A stretch of DNA of 64,000 nt from Acidobacteriota bacterium (GTDB taxonomy: Bacteria > Acidobacteriota > UBA6911 > RPQK01 > DATIPO01). Position 1 is the first letter of the stretch. Each line of letters starts with the position of its first letter. Under the pieces are notes generated by a model. That model was given only the letters and a program-made list of their open reading frames with translations, searched no databases and was not told the origin of the DNA. This document shows positions 24,162-33,940 of this stretch, one piece after another. The translations under genes were made by a program, and so were the position numbers. The stretch covers positions 1-64,000 of the forward strand of contig DATIPQ010000077.1 of NCBI GenBank assembly GCA_035471785.1, in the 5' to 3' direction.

Positions 24162-25583
24162 CTAGTCCCCGGCTTGCAGGAAGTCGGGAAATCGCTGGGG
24201 CATGTCGGCCAGGACATAGGACAAGATGGCCAGCGCGGCCACGTTCTTGCGGAAGTGCTCGGGGTCGATCTTGTCCAGCGTGTCGGCCTCGGTGTGGTGC
24301 CAGTGGAAGTATTTCTCGCCCCGGGTGCGCAGGCCGAATCCGGGCACTCCCTCGCGGATGAGGGGCGAGATGTCGGCACCTCCTCCTCCCCAGGTGATGC
24401 GTCCCGCCTCGATAGGATCCATCAAGGCCCCGATTTGGCGCATCTTGGCCACCACCCGCTCACTGCCCCCGGCCACGCCGGCCACCGCCAGCGAAGCCAA
24501 CCCGAATCCGACGGGATGCTCTGAGCCGCCGTCCATTTCGATGGCGGCGACGTGAGAGTCGACGTCCTCGCCCAGGGCGGCGCGGTAGGCCCGAGCTCCG
24601 GCCAGGCCGTTTTCTTCGTTGGTCCAAAACACCACCCGAATGGTGCGCCGGGCCCGCAGGCCCAGCTTCTTGAGCAAGGCCACCGCCTGCAGCGAGGCGA
24701 TGCAGCCCGAACCGTCGTCCTGAGCCCCTTGACCCACGTCCCATGAATCGATGTGACCGCCCAGAACGACGATCTCGTCGGGAAACTCCCGGCCCGGAAT
24801 CTCGCCCATTACGTTGGCCGAAAGGGCATCGGGCAGCGTCTCAGCCTCCATATAGAGGCGGAGGCGCACTTTTTCGCCCGCTTTGATCAGACGCTGAATG
24901 AGCTCGGCTCCCTCGATGGTGACCGCTGCTGACGGGATCTTCTCGACCTCGTCGTCGTAGCGCATGGCACCGGTGTGGGGAGTCTGCAAGCTGACCGGGC
25001 CCACCGAACGCACCAGCGAGGCCACGGCACCCTTGCGGGCCGCCTCGACGGCACCCCGCGTGCGGTAGCGGACGGTGCGTCCATAGCCGTTCCATTCCAC
25101 GTTCCAGAGCACGATCTTGCCTTCCACCTGGGCCGGGTCCATGGCCTCGAATTGATCGAAGGAAGCGGCCATCACCACCTCGGCCGAAAGCCCTTGCGGC
25201 GGTGTCCCGATGCTGCCGCCCAATCCCAGCATGGCCAGCTCGCGCTTGACCGGGGACTCGATTTTCAACCACTCGCGTCCCCTCACCCAGTGAGGCACCG
25301 CCAGCGGCTGCAGGCGCACGTTGGAAAGGCCGTCCTGCTGCATTTGCCGGAAGGACCACAGCACCGCCTCTTCCAGGGCCTTCGACCCGCTCAGACGATG
25401 GCCGATGCGGTCGGTCAGATGACTCAGCCTGGCCCATCCCTCCGTATCGCTCAGCGCCGCTTCGATAATCGCGTCGGCCGTCTCGCGGTAGTCGGCGGTC
25501 AATCCCTGGTCCTGTCCCGCCACGGGAGTGGCCATCAGCATCAAGACTCCCGCCAACATCATCCTTGCAGTCGCCTTCTTCAT
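24162..25583 (-). CDS. Secreted M28 family metallopeptidase (glutamate carboxypeptidase-like)
   Basis: A 473-residue exported di-zinc aminopeptidase/carboxypeptidase. A signal peptide covers about 1-23 (ending VAGQ). A PA-type insert lies around 130-250 (KIVLWNVEWNGYG). The M28 catalytic domain has ligands in LGGHIDSWD, QDDGSG and TNEENGL, and the late HHTEADTLDKID with the last His. This is the arrangement of plasma glutamate carboxypeptidase-like enzymes that trim peptides outside the cell. It is the last gene of a leftward run with an alpha/beta hydrolase (83 bp upstream) and a DUF255 protein. Confidence 0.9.
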   Translation of the reverse strand: MKKATARMMLAGVLMLMATPVAGQDQGLTADYRETADAIIEAALSDTEGWARLSHLTDRIGHRLSGSKALEEAVLWSFRQMQQDGLSNVRLQPLAVPHWVRGREWLKIESPVKRELAMLGLGGSIGTPPQGLSAEVVMAASFDQFEAMDPAQVEGKIVLWNVEWNGYGRTVRYRTRGAVEAARKGAVASLVRSVGPVSLQTPHTGAMRYDDEVEKIPSAAVTIEGAELIQRLIKAGEKVRLRLYMEAETLPDALSANVMGEIPGREFPDEIVVLGGHIDSWDVGQGAQDDGSGCIASLQAVALLKKLGLRARRTIRVVFWTNEENGLAGARAYRAALGEDVDSHVAAIEMDGGSEHPVGFGLASLAVAGVAGGSERVVAKMRQIGALMDPIEAGRITWGGGGADISPLIREGVPGFGLRTRGEKYFHWHHTEADTLDKIDPEHFRKNVAALAILSYVLADMPQRFPDFLQAGD

Positions 25584-25666
25584 CCGTCCTCCAAAGTTGC
25601 GCTCAGCCTACCCCAATCATTCGATGGCGGGCAATATGCAATCCATCCTTGGCAAGGGGAGCCGTT

Positions 25667-26542
25667 TCATTCTGAGGGGCGCCCGCATCGCTCGGCCAGC
25701 CAACGACGGCAGGGCTCCCAGAAGATATCCACTGAATCTTGGCGGAAGAACTCAAAGTGCCCCAGCCGCTTCAATCCCAGGTCTCCCGGCCTGATATGAC
25801 GGTGCTGGGTTTCGGCCTGCGCAAACCAGCGCAGCCAGGCTTCAACCGCGGGCCGGGGACCGAAGCGGTCGTCGGAAAAACTGTAGGCCAGCAGCGGGCC
25901 GGCGAAGTCTCGAAATCCCGGCAGTTCAGCTATGGAGCCGTGATAGTAGTGACGATGAAGGCACCAATTTGCCCACTGGCGGGCCACGCCGGGGGGCAGG
26001 TCTTCGCCCAATCCAAGCAGGGAGGAAGGCAGAAAGCCGAAAGTCCTCACCAGAAGCGGGAGCGCCACTTTCCAGCCCAACGGCAGCAAGTATCGCCAGG
26101 GCAGCGGCCAGTGTCCCCACCAACCGCTCTGGCAGGCGACGCCGATGAAGCAATGCAGTCGTCCGGCTCGCGGAAGCATCCCCAGGATCTGGCCCCCCAC
26201 GCTATGACCGAGGCCCAGCATGTGCGAGGGCTTGCGCCTCTCAACCCAGTCCATCACTCCGGCAAAGTCGAGCTCTCCCCACTCGCTCATTCGAGCCGAC
26301 GAGCCCCTGAGCGAAGGCGGCGCCGACCCTCCGATGCCCCGATAGTCGTAGGTCACCACCGAATAGCCCTGCTCAGCCAGGTAGGAGGCGAATTTGCTGT
26401 AGAAGCCGCGCTTGACGCCGGTAGCCGAGTTGATGATCAGCCATTGCCGGCCGTTGAGAAAGAGCGTGGCAGCCAGGGGATAGCCGTCCGCTGCCGGGAT
26501 GGTCAGGTCTCGGGACCCTGCCTCGCCTCTCTCCGCCACCAT
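25667..26542 (-). CDS. Alpha/beta hydrolase (COG4757-like)
   Basis: A 291-residue soluble hydrolase. The nucleophile elbow is GHSVGG (S114). VVTYDYRGIGGSAP forms the strand and oxyanion region, SFSDDRFGP provides the likely acid, and LGHFEFF the catalytic His. Homologs of COG4757 act as esterases or lipases of unknown substrate. It begins one base after the DUF255 stop, so the two genes are co-transcribed and coupled. Confidence 0.82.
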   Translation of the reverse strand: MVAERGEAGSRDLTIPAADGYPLAATLFLNGRQWLIINSATGVKRGFYSKFASYLAEQGYSVVTYDYRGIGGSAPPSLRGSSARMSEWGELDFAGVMDWVERRKPSHMLGLGHSVGGQILGMLPRAGRLHCFIGVACQSGWWGHWPLPWRYLLPLGWKVALPLLVRTFGFLPSSLLGLGEDLPPGVARQWANWCLHRHYYHGSIAELPGFRDFAGPLLAYSFSDDRFGPRPAVEAWLRWFAQAETQHRHIRPGDLGLKRLGHFEFFRQDSVDIFWEPCRRWLAERCGRPSE

Positions 26543-26543
26543 C

Positions 26544-28805
26544 TCAGCGCTCCCCTCCAGGGGCGGAACCGTCGTCCTCGTCGGACGCCGGCTGGTCCTC
26601 CTCGAGCAGCTTCTTCAACTGCTCGATATCGTCGGTGGGCAACTTGCAGACGAAGTTGCGGCAGACGTAGGCGGTGGCTTGTCCCTGGCGCGGCTTCTTA
26701 CCCTCAAGTCCCTCCTGGGTCTTGGAGAAGACCTGGTGTGCCCGGCCTCCGTCGGCCAGGAAGAGAATCTGGTCGGGATGGAAGTCCTCATGCACGGCCC
26801 GCAGCATGGCCTTGACTTTGGGGTCCTCACGCCGGCCGGCGATAATCACCTGGCGCACGGGGCGAAGATGAAAGCCGATGGAGGCCAGCATGCGAGGCAT
26901 GGCCTGGGGAGCGCGCGAGAGTATGCGGTGGAAGGTGCGCATGGTGCTCAGGGCTGCCTGGCGCAGGTCCTCGCGTCCGCTCATCTCGGCCAGGCGCAGC
27001 AGATTGGAAGCCGCCACCGAGTTGCCTGAGGGAACGGCGCCGTCATACTCTTCCTTGAGGCGAAAAAGCAGTCGTTGGCCGCTTTGGGGAGCGTTGAAGA
27101 ACCCTCCTTGCTGAGGATCCTGAAAGCGCGCCATCTGCGCTTCCGTCAGCTCCAGGGCCCAAAGCAGCCGCCCGTCGTCGAGCTCGGTCTCGTAGAGGTC
27201 GATCAGTCCCTGGGCCAGATAGGCGTAGTCGTCCAGCATGCCTGGGATGGCCGAATCGCCTTCCAGATGACGCCGCTTGAGATTCCTGGAGGAGGAGTCA
27301 TAGAGTTCGCGCTCGATGAAGTCGGCAGCCCGGCGGGCCGCTTCAAGATAGCGCTCCTCTCCCAGCACCTGATGAGCCCTGCAGAGGGCGCTGATCATGA
27401 GGCCGTTCCAGGCGGTGAGGATCTTTTCGTCGCGATGAGGGCGGGGACGCTCGGCGCGGCGCCCCAGCAAGCGGGCGCGATAGCGGGCCAAACGCTGCTC
27501 CGCCTGGCCGGGCGAAATCGAGAAGCGGCCGGCCAGGGCCGAGTCGTCCAGAGCACGGTAAAGGACATTTCTGTTCCCGAATTCGCCCGAGGGATCCGAC
27601 TCCACGTTGCCGTCCGCCTGGACGCCGTAGGCGGCGGCGAAGAGGGCCGCGCCCTCCTCGCCTACGACTTCTTCGATCTCCGACAGCTTCCAAAGGTAGA
27701 AGGCCCCTTCAGATTCCTCATCCGGATTCCCGGGCACAGGACTGTCGGCGTCCTCAGCCGAGTAGAAAGCCCCTTGCGGCGAGCGCATGCGGGAGAGCAC
27801 GTAGTCAAGTGTTCCCCGAGCTGTCTCGGCCATGAGCGGATCTCTGCTCACCTGATAGGCATCCAGGTAGGCCTGTGCCAGTTGGGCCTGATCGTAGAGC
27901 ATCTTCTCGAAATGAGGCAGGAACCAGCGGGCATCGGTCGAGTAGCGGTGGAATCCGCCTCCCAGGTGATCGTAAATGCCTCCCCGCGCCATGGAGCGAA
28001 GGGTGGTCAGGGCCATGTTGAGCGCCTCCTGCTGGTCGGAGCCGGCCAGGTGACGGCGCAGCAGGAATCCGAAGTCGGAAGGACGGGGGAACTTGGGAGG
28101 TCCGGCGAATCCCCCGTGCTGCTCATCGAATGAAGCGCGGTAGTGTTGGTAGGCCGTGTCCAGCAATCCCGCCTGCAGCGTCCACTCGGGATCGGCCTGC
28201 AAGCGGGTGGCCTGGCGCAGGCTCCGGGTGATGGCGTCGGCCGACTTGAGGATCTTGTCGCGGTTGCTTTGCCACTCCTCGACAACTCTCTCCAAGACAC
28301 GGGCAAATCCCGGCAAGCCGCCCCGGTCCTGAGGAGGATAGTAGGTGCCTCCGAAAAAGGGCTTGGCCTCGGGAGTCAAGAACACCGACATGGGCCAGCC
28401 GCCGCCGCCTGTGGCCGACTGCAGAAAAGTCATGTAGACCCGGTCCACGTCAGGACGCTCCTCGCGGTCGACCTTGACGGCGACGAAGTGACGGTTGAGG
28501 AGAGCGGCTATGGAAGGGTTGGAAAAGCTCTCCCGGCGCATAACGTGACACCAGTGACAGGTCGAGTATCCCACCGAGAGAAAAACCGGCTTGCCTTCCC
28601 GCCGCGCCGTCTCGAAGGCTTCATCTCCCCAGGGGTACCAATCCACCGGATTGTAAGCGTGCTGGCGAAGATAGGGACTGCCCTCGTCGATGAGGCGGTT
28701 GGCCTGGGGTCGAGAGGCGGCGTTCTCTTCCTGCTTTGCCTCCTGGCCGACAATCGCGCTTGCCAGAAGACCAAGGGCCAAGAAAAACCATCGGACCCGC
28801 TTCAT
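26544..28805 (-). CDS. Secreted DUF255 thioredoxin-like protein (YyaL/SPATA20 family)
   Basis: A 753-residue protein with an N-terminal hydrophobic segment (about 4-20) that suggests export. A thioredoxin-like domain with the family line [20 protein letters not shown] and the redox motif CHWC (C83-C86) follows. A large six-hairpin alpha/alpha-barrel covers the remaining 550 residues ([34 protein letters not shown]). The frame is open to 29075, but GGAGG stands ten bases upstream of ATG 28805. The family's reaction is unknown; the glycosidase-like barrel suggests a sugar-related role. Confidence 0.9.
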   Translation of the reverse strand: MKRVRWFFLALGLLASAIVGQEAKQEENAASRPQANRLIDEGSPYLRQHAYNPVDWYPWGDEAFETARREGKPVFLSVGYSTCHWCHVMRRESFSNPSIAALLNRHFVAVKVDREERPDVDRVYMTFLQSATGGGGWPMSVFLTPEAKPFFGGTYYPPQDRGGLPGFARVLERVVEEWQSNRDKILKSADAITRSLRQATRLQADPEWTLQAGLLDTAYQHYRASFDEQHGGFAGPPKFPRPSDFGFLLRRHLAGSDQQEALNMALTTLRSMARGGIYDHLGGGFHRYSTDARWFLPHFEKMLYDQAQLAQAYLDAYQVSRDPLMAETARGTLDYVLSRMRSPQGAFYSAEDADSPVPGNPDEESEGAFYLWKLSEIEEVVGEEGAALFAAAYGVQADGNVESDPSGEFGNRNVLYRALDDSALAGRFSISPGQAEQRLARYRARLLGRRAERPRPHRDEKILTAWNGLMISALCRAHQVLGEERYLEAARRAADFIERELYDSSSRNLKRRHLEGDSAIPGMLDDYAYLAQGLIDLYETELDDGRLLWALELTEAQMARFQDPQQGGFFNAPQSGQRLLFRLKEEYDGAVPSGNSVAASNLLRLAEMSGREDLRQAALSTMRTFHRILSRAPQAMPRMLASIGFHLRPVRQVIIAGRREDPKVKAMLRAVHEDFHPDQILFLADGGRAHQVFSKTQEGLEGKKPRQGQATAYVCRNFVCKLPTDDIEQLKKLLEEDQPASDEDDGSAPGGER

Positions 28806-28894
28806 GCCGCTGAAAACCTCCATGAATTCAACAGTATAGGGTAAAGATGGCCAACCGTAGCGGCCTCTCCTGCGTCTCAGGGAACAGCGGGCTG

Positions 28895-28924
28895 TTGACA
28901 AGCGGCGGGAGAAGGTGCTAAATT
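28895..28924 (+). promoter_or_regulatory. Promoter of the blaI-like gene
   Basis: TTGACA (28895-28900) with TAAATT (28919-28924) after 18 bp. The -10 lies beside the left arm of the dyad at 28914-28949, so repressor binding would block RNA polymerase. Confidence 0.7.
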
Positions 28925-28949
28925 TCCAGCATGCTGATTTTCCAGCACC
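28914..28949 (+). promoter_or_regulatory. Symmetric operator, probably for the BlaI-like repressor
   Basis: GGTGCT (28914-28919), eight bases, the palindrome AGCATGCT (28928-28935), eight bases, and AGCACC (28944-28949). The whole 36-bp element is a centred dyad built of evenly spaced half-sites, as expected for two bound repressor dimers. TTTCCAGCA also repeats directly within it. Confidence 0.65.
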
Positions 28950-28979
28950 CTTTGGCCGGGGAGGTAACAGGAGACGCTG

Positions 28980-29369
28980 ATGAAGAAGAGTTCCCTCAAC
29001 CAACTCAGCCGGCGCGAACGCCAGGTGATGGACATCCTCTACCGTCGCGGCCGCGCTAGCGCATCGGACATCCACAAGGCTTTGCCCGATCCTCCTTCCT
29101 ATTCAGCCGTAAGGGCCACCCTGCGGGTGTTGGAGGAAAAGGGCCACGTCTCTCACCAGGGCCAGCCGGGGCACGCGTACAGCTACCGGCCCACGCTGGA
29201 ACGCGGTCAGGCCCGGCGCGGCGCGCTGCATCATCTGGTCAACACCTTCTTCGAGGGGTCGGCCGAGAAGCTGGTGGCGGCCTTGCTCGACGAAGACGAA
29301 CAAATGACGCCTGAAGCGCTGGAGCGCATATCGCGCCTGGTTGAAGAGGCCCGCGAGGAGGGACGCTGA
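28980..29369 (+). CDS. BlaI/MecI/CopY-family transcriptional repressor
   Basis: A 129-residue winged-helix repressor. The N-terminal domain matches the family ([38 protein letters not shown]). The C-terminal helices dimerise ([21 protein letters not shown]). In BlaI the paired protease cleaves the linker. The gene is preceded by a promoter and a symmetric operator, and followed one base later by an M56 protease gene, the standard pairing. No beta-lactamase gene is visible nearby, so the pair probably regulates itself or a distant regulon. Confidence 0.92.
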   Translation: MKKSSLNQLSRRERQVMDILYRRGRASASDIHKALPDPPSYSAVRATLRVLEEKGHVSHQGQPGHAYSYRPTLERGQARRGALHHLVNTFFEGSAEKLVAALLDEDEQMTPEALERISRLVEEAREEGR

Positions 29370-29370
29370 C

Positions 29371-31818
29371 ATGCAAGAGCTGATGCACTTTTGGAATTCC
29401 CTGGCTTCCATCGACCAGCAGTTGCTGCTGCTCGCCCTCAAGGCTTCCCTGCTCTTGGCGTTGGGCTTCGGCGCAGCTTACTGTTTGCGCCGCAATTCGG
29501 CCGCCTTGCGCCACCTGGCCTGGACGTTGCTGCTGGGGATGCTGTTGCTGCTGCCGCTACTTTCGCTGACCGTGCCCTCCTGGCCTTTGGCGGTGCTTCC
29601 CTCCAGCGCTTCTCAGCAATTCGCCATGGCGCCCCTGGGCCCCACCGGCTCGGTTCAGCAAGCCACCACCACAAGCCTGTCATCCCAGCCTGTCGGAGAG
29701 TCCGCCGGTTCTTCCGAGGGCCGAGAGGGCACGACGCTGCAGCCTGTCATGCCGCTGCTGCCGGGACAGCTTCCGGCTTCCCTCTCCCTGGATGCGTCTC
29801 GCCTGCTGCTGGCGATATGGGCGCTGGGAGCCTTGTTGACCCTGGGCCGTCTGCTGCTGGCCTGCGCCTTGCTCAGGCGCCAACTCGCTCAAGCCTCGCC
29901 GCCCGCTCGGGAGACCTGGGGCGCCTTGCTCGAGCAGGCGCGTCACCGGCTCGACTTGAAGCGTCCGGTCCGCCTGCGTCTGGGACAGCCGCATCAGATG
30001 CCGCTGGTGTGGGGACTGCTGCGTCCAGTGGTCTTGTTGCCGGCCCAGGCCGACGCCTGGAATGAGGACGAGCGCCGCACCGTTCTCCTGCACGAACTGG
30101 CCCACATCAAACGCAACGACCTGCTGGTCCAGTTGCTGGCCCACTTGGCCTGCGCGGTTTACTGGTTCAACCCCTTGGTGTGGATGGCCGCCCGAGCCCT
30201 CAGGAGGGAACGGGAACAGGCTTGCGACGACCTGGTGCTGCGCTGCGGCACCCGCGCCTCCACCTACGCCCGGCAGTTGCTCTCGCTGGCCCAGCGTATG
30301 AAGGGAGCCCGTCTGGTGACGGTGGCCTCTCTGGCCATGTCGCGTCCCAGCGAATTGGAGGGCCGCCTCCTTTCCATCCTCAACGGCCGAAAGAACCGCG
30401 GCAGCGCCCCTCCCAGGGTGTTGCTGCTGCTGGTGGGACTGACGCTGGCCGCGGCGGCTCCTCTGGCCGCGCTCAAACCTGTGCCTCAAGAGGCCGAAGC
30501 GTCCGAGCCGGTTTCCCAGTCGGCGCAAAGCAGCAGTCAAACCGCGGTCACCTCCGGAAGCGCAACTTCTGCGGCCGTTCAGGCGCAATCGGGGGCCGCC
30601 GCCTCCGTGAGCGCAGGAGCCAAGGAGACGACCGCCGTGGTCTCTACTCCTGCATCCGCATCCTCGCGGACTCAGCAAAGCGCCTCTCCGGGCGACCGTT
30701 CCGGCAACATCAGCCTCTCGGAAGCAGACGGCAGCCGCTGGACGATCTCAATGGAGGGGCTGGTGCTGGAAGAAGACTACGGCATCAAGGAAATCAAAGC
30801 CGGCGGCTTCCTGATCATTCGAGCCCGCCACCAGGGACGCAGCCAGATGCTGACGATCAAGCCTGACGGTTCGGGCGGCTTGCGCCGAACCTATGAAGTG
30901 GACGGAGAAACCATCGAGGACGCCGAGGCCGAGGAGGATCTGCTGCGCCGGGGCCTGGAGCGCATTCGCCGAGTCGACGGCAGCACCCGCATGGCTTCAC
31001 AGCGGGTGGAGGAAGCCGGACTGCGAGTGGAAGAGATGCAGGAACGGCTGGAGCGGGTGCACGAGTCTCTGCGGTCGGCTTACCAAGTCCGCAGCCAAGA
31101 CATCGCCCGGGTCATGGAAGACGTAGAAGCACAAATGCGCCGGGTTCATGAAAACCTCGACCTGGAGCAGCACCAGGGCCAGTTGGCGCGACTGCAGGAG
31201 CGGCTGGAGGACTTGAGCAGGGATTTGCCCGAGAAACTGGCCGCGGCTCACGAGAGCCTGGAAAGGGCCACACTGCATGGTGGAGACTTCGCGGACCAGC
31301 ATCGCCAGTTGATGGAGAGCTTGGACTCTCTCAGCGAGCATTTGGACGGCCAGCTTCGCGATGCCCTCGAGGAACACGAAACCTCGCTCAGGCACCTGGA
31401 AGCCGTCCAGGGTCAGTTGCAGGAACAACTGCAGGGAACGATGCAGAGCCACATGGAGACTCTGCGGGAGTCCATGGACCGCCTGCACCGTGAAATGGAC
31501 CACTTGAGGATGGTGGTCGATGAAGGCCGGAGCAAGATCGAGTCCACCCTGCGCCAGGGTTTGAGCGCTCACAGCTTGGGCTGGGACGCAGACGAGTTGC
31601 AACGGCGCTTGGACGACCTTGTGAGCGATCTGCTCCAGGAAGGAAGCCTCCACGAAGAGGAGGGACGCTTCACCTTCAAGGCTTCGCCCGACACCGTCCG
31701 AGCGCTGCTCACAGGCGCCTTGGCGCAGCCGCTGCAAAGAATGGACGCTTCCGGCCGGGCCCAATTGGAGAACACCATCGAGCGCCTGACGAGACAACTT
31801 TCGGACCTGCGCTGGTAG
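29371..31818 (+). CDS. M56 (BlaR1-like) membrane protease with long coiled-coil sensor region
   Basis: An 815-residue membrane metalloprotease. Four hydrophobic helices (about 14-34, 46-66, 135-155 and about 350-370) frame the M56 domain with the zinc motif HELAH at 241-245 and the QACDDLVL segment. After the last helix comes a Ser/Ala/Gln-rich linker (about 370-445). A small beta domain follows (TISMEGLVLEEDYGIKEIKAGG), and then about 230 residues of coiled coil (roughly 535-765) rich in RVEEAGLRVEEM-type heptads. BlaR1 has a penicillin-binding sensor here; this protein has none. It begins one base after the repressor stop. The ligand may be mechanical or protein contact. Confidence 0.87.
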   Translation: MQELMHFWNSLASIDQQLLLLALKASLLLALGFGAAYCLRRNSAALRHLAWTLLLGMLLLLPLLSLTVPSWPLAVLPSSASQQFAMAPLGPTGSVQQATTTSLSSQPVGESAGSSEGREGTTLQPVMPLLPGQLPASLSLDASRLLLAIWALGALLTLGRLLLACALLRRQLAQASPPARETWGALLEQARHRLDLKRPVRLRLGQPHQMPLVWGLLRPVVLLPAQADAWNEDERRTVLLHELAHIKRNDLLVQLLAHLACAVYWFNPLVWMAARALRREREQACDDLVLRCGTRASTYARQLLSLAQRMKGARLVTVASLAMSRPSELEGRLLSILNGRKNRGSAPPRVLLLLVGLTLAAAAPLAALKPVPQEAEASEPVSQSAQSSSQTAVTSGSATSAAVQAQSGAAASVSAGAKETTAVVSTPASASSRTQQSASPGDRSGNISLSEADGSRWTISMEGLVLEEDYGIKEIKAGGFLIIRARHQGRSQMLTIKPDGSGGLRRTYEVDGETIEDAEAEEDLLRRGLERIRRVDGSTRMASQRVEEAGLRVEEMQERLERVHESLRSAYQVRSQDIARVMEDVEAQMRRVHENLDLEQHQGQLARLQERLEDLSRDLPEKLAAAHESLERATLHGGDFADQHRQLMESLDSLSEHLDGQLRDALEEHETSLRHLEAVQGQLQEQLQGTMQSHMETLRESMDRLHREMDHLRMVVDEGRSKIESTLRQGLSAHSLGWDADELQRRLDDLVSDLLQEGSLHEEEGRFTFKASPDTVRALLTGALAQPLQRMDASGRAQLENTIERLTRQLSDLRW

Positions 31819-31845
31819 GTCCTGGACTTACCGGCTCAGGTCTCG

Positions 31846-31893
31846 CAGGGACGGCTCCCGCACAACCGAATTCCTCCGCGGGAGCCGTCCCTG
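31846..31893. terminator. Bidirectional hairpin between convergent genes
   Basis: Perfect 16-bp arms (CAGGGACGGCTCCCGC at 31846-31861, complement at 31878-31893) with a 16-base loop. It sits between the convergent stops of the M56 gene and the TonB-C gene. Confidence 0.75.
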
Positions 31894-31917
31894 AACCCCA
31901 CCAATCTCGTAGAAACC

Positions 31918-32703
31918 TTAGTGAATGCTGAAGTCGAATTCTACGTTGATCCACATGGAGACGGGCTGGCCGTCGCGACGGCCCGGAGCCAGTTTCCACT
32001 CGTTGAGCAGCGTCTCGATGGCGGCTTCCTCCAGGCCGTAGCCGAGTCCCCGGACGACCCTGATGCTGTCGGGTGAGACTTGGCCCTTTTCGTCCAGCAC
32101 GAAGCCCAGCACCACCTTGCCGTTGACGGATGCCTCGCGAGCCGCTTTGGGGTAGGTGGGCATGCGGCTCCTCAAGGCTCGGGGACCCTGCAAATGGTCT
32201 TGGCCGCCAGCCTGGTTAAAGTCGATCACGTCTGGCGGGAGGTGAGGAGGGGCCGCCGTCAACAGTCGCCACTGGCCGGGCATGTCGAAAGGAACTGTGA
32301 CTTCGGCCTCCACCTGCCCCTGGTCGACGTTGAGCAGCTTGAGACTCATTTCCAACACTTCGTTGTAGGGCCGAAAGCGGACTTCCTGACCGACCCTGAC
32401 CCATTCTCGATGGCTGAAGGCTCCGCTGGTGAAGTGGTAGAGTCCGCGCCGCATGGGACGGCTGGAATCGTCCAGCCTCAAGGCCACCGTGTAGGCCTCC
32501 CAGCGACCGTCCCGCTGCACCACCGTCCCCAGCACATGCTGGCGCTGAGGGTCGGAGGGAAAGACCATCCGCCAAGTCGTATCTTGTCTCTCCTGTGCCG
32601 CTGCCAGACCCGTTTGAATCAACAGCAGCACCAGCGTTCCCGCCGACAGCAGGGCCCGGCTCGCCCAGGGGCCGGCTGCTCGGACATGGTTGTGCATAAG
32701 CAT
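31918..32703 (-). CDS. Exported protein with TonB C-terminal domain
   Basis: A 261-residue protein. Residues about 15-35 form a signal peptide or anchor ending in AAAQ. The middle is a beta-rich domain without a recognised family. The last 90 residues form a TonB-C domain (PTYPKAAREASVNGKVVLGFVLDEKGQV), which in TonB transfers energy to outer-membrane receptors. There is no proline-rich stretch or ExbBD partner, so it is a TonB-C-containing lipid or protein-binding protein rather than a classical TonB. ATG 32703 is four bases after the stop of the CoA-transferase gene. Confidence 0.78.
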   Translation of the reverse strand: MLMHNHVRAAGPWASRALLSAGTLVLLLIQTGLAAAQERQDTTWRMVFPSDPQRQHVLGTVVQRDGRWEAYTVALRLDDSSRPMRRGLYHFTSGAFSHREWVRVGQEVRFRPYNEVLEMSLKLLNVDQGQVEAEVTVPFDMPGQWRLLTAAPPHLPPDVIDFNQAGGQDHLQGPRALRSRMPTYPKAAREASVNGKVVLGFVLDEKGQVSPDSIRVVRGLGYGLEEAAIETLLNEWKLAPGRRDGQPVSMWINVEFDFSIH

Positions 32704-32707
32704 CAGT

Positions 32708-33880
32708 CTATCCCTTTCCGTCCTCTCCTTCACAAGGCTCAGACGCAAAGTCGGAGTCGTGTTCCCCCAGGCGGGGCGGAGGGCGCCCTGTCGGCAGCCG
32801 GCGCCCCTGAAAACACAGGGGGGAACGCAAGAGGGGGAACTCTCCGGACTCATCCACCAATTGGCGTTCCCTGACCTGGGGATCAGCGAAGACCTCACTC
32901 AACTCGTTGATGGGGCCGGCCGGAATGCCCTCCGCCGCCAGCGCCTGCAGCCAATGGTCCCGATCTTTGCCGGCCAGGCATTGCTGCAGGAGCGGTACCA
33001 GCGCGTCCCGGTTGCGGGAGCGGGACGGGTTATCGGCAAAGCGCTCATCCCGCGCCAATTGGGGCTGTCCAAGCAGGCGGCAAAGCTTCTCGAACTGACG
33101 GTCGTTGCCCACCGCCACTACCAGCGCCCCGTGGCGGGCCTGGAACGTCTGATAGGGCACGATGTTGGGATGCTGCCGTCCGTAACGGCGGGGTGGCTGG
33201 CCCGAAATCAGGTAGTTGGAGGCCACGTTGACCAGCGAGGCGATCTGGCAGTCGAGCAGCGAAACGTCGATATGGCGTCCCTGCCCGCTTTGGCTGGCCT
33301 GGTAGAGGGCGGCCACAATGGCCGAGCAGGCATGCAATCCCGCCAGCACGTCAGAGATGGCGACTCCGACTTTGCAGGGCGGACCTTCAGCCGGTCCCGT
33401 GATCGACATCAGCCCGCTCATGGCTTGGATCACATAGTCGTATCCCGTGCGGTCGCGGTAGGGTCCGCTTTGTCCGAATCCGCTGATGCTGCAATAGACC
33501 AGGGCCGGATTGTCGCGGCTGAGGCGCTGGTAGTCCAAGCCCAGTTCGGCGGCCTTGCCGGGACGGAAGTTTTCCACCACCACGGCGCTTTGGCGGGCCA
33601 GCCGCATGGCATGCTCCAGTCCGCCAGGGCTCTTCAAGTCGAGGCGCAGGCTGCGCTTGTTGCGGTTGACGGCCAGGAAGTAGGCGCTCATGCCGTCCTC
33701 GGGAGGGCCCGCATAGGGCGGTCCCCAACTGCGCGTTTCATCTCCCCCGCGGGGAGTCTCCACCTTGATCACGTCGGCGCCCATATCGGCCAGCATCATG
33801 GTGCAATAGGGACCCGCCAGGACCCTGCTCAGATCGAGCACCCGCACGCCGCTGAGAGGCAAATCCTGGCCGCTGGACAT
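32708..33880 (-). CDS. Class III CoA-transferase (CaiB/BaiF family)
   Basis: A 390-residue enzyme that moves CoA between carboxylic acids through an enzyme-bound mixed anhydride. The catalytic Asp is D148 in TGYDYVIQAMSG. The early VRVLDLSRVLAGPYCTMMLADMGA segment and GSDVIKVE-type VIKVETPRGGDETR are family hallmarks. SUGCT-like (glutarate) and formyl-CoA-transferase-like members cannot be separated here. It lies between argS (60 bp upstream) and the TonB-C gene. Confidence 0.9.
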   Translation of the reverse strand: MSSGQDLPLSGVRVLDLSRVLAGPYCTMMLADMGADVIKVETPRGGDETRSWGPPYAGPPEDGMSAYFLAVNRNKRSLRLDLKSPGGLEHAMRLARQSAVVVENFRPGKAAELGLDYQRLSRDNPALVYCSISGFGQSGPYRDRTGYDYVIQAMSGLMSITGPAEGPPCKVGVAISDVLAGLHACSAIVAALYQASQSGQGRHIDVSLLDCQIASLVNVASNYLISGQPPRRYGRQHPNIVPYQTFQARHGALVVAVGNDRQFEKLCRLLGQPQLARDERFADNPSRSRNRDALVPLLQQCLAGKDRDHWLQALAAEGIPAGPINELSEVFADPQVRERQLVDESGEFPLLRSPLCFQGRRLPTGRPPPRLGEHDSDFASEPCEGEDGKG

Positions 33881-33940
33881 GCCCTCACCTTACCACGCTC
33901 GCGAGCGGACGGCTCCCTGCACGGCGTCGGCCACTTGGAC

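Noticed and set aside
31918-32703. Classical TonB energy transducer
   Set aside because: It lacks a proline-rich spacer and ExbB/ExbD neighbours; only the TonB-C fold is shared.
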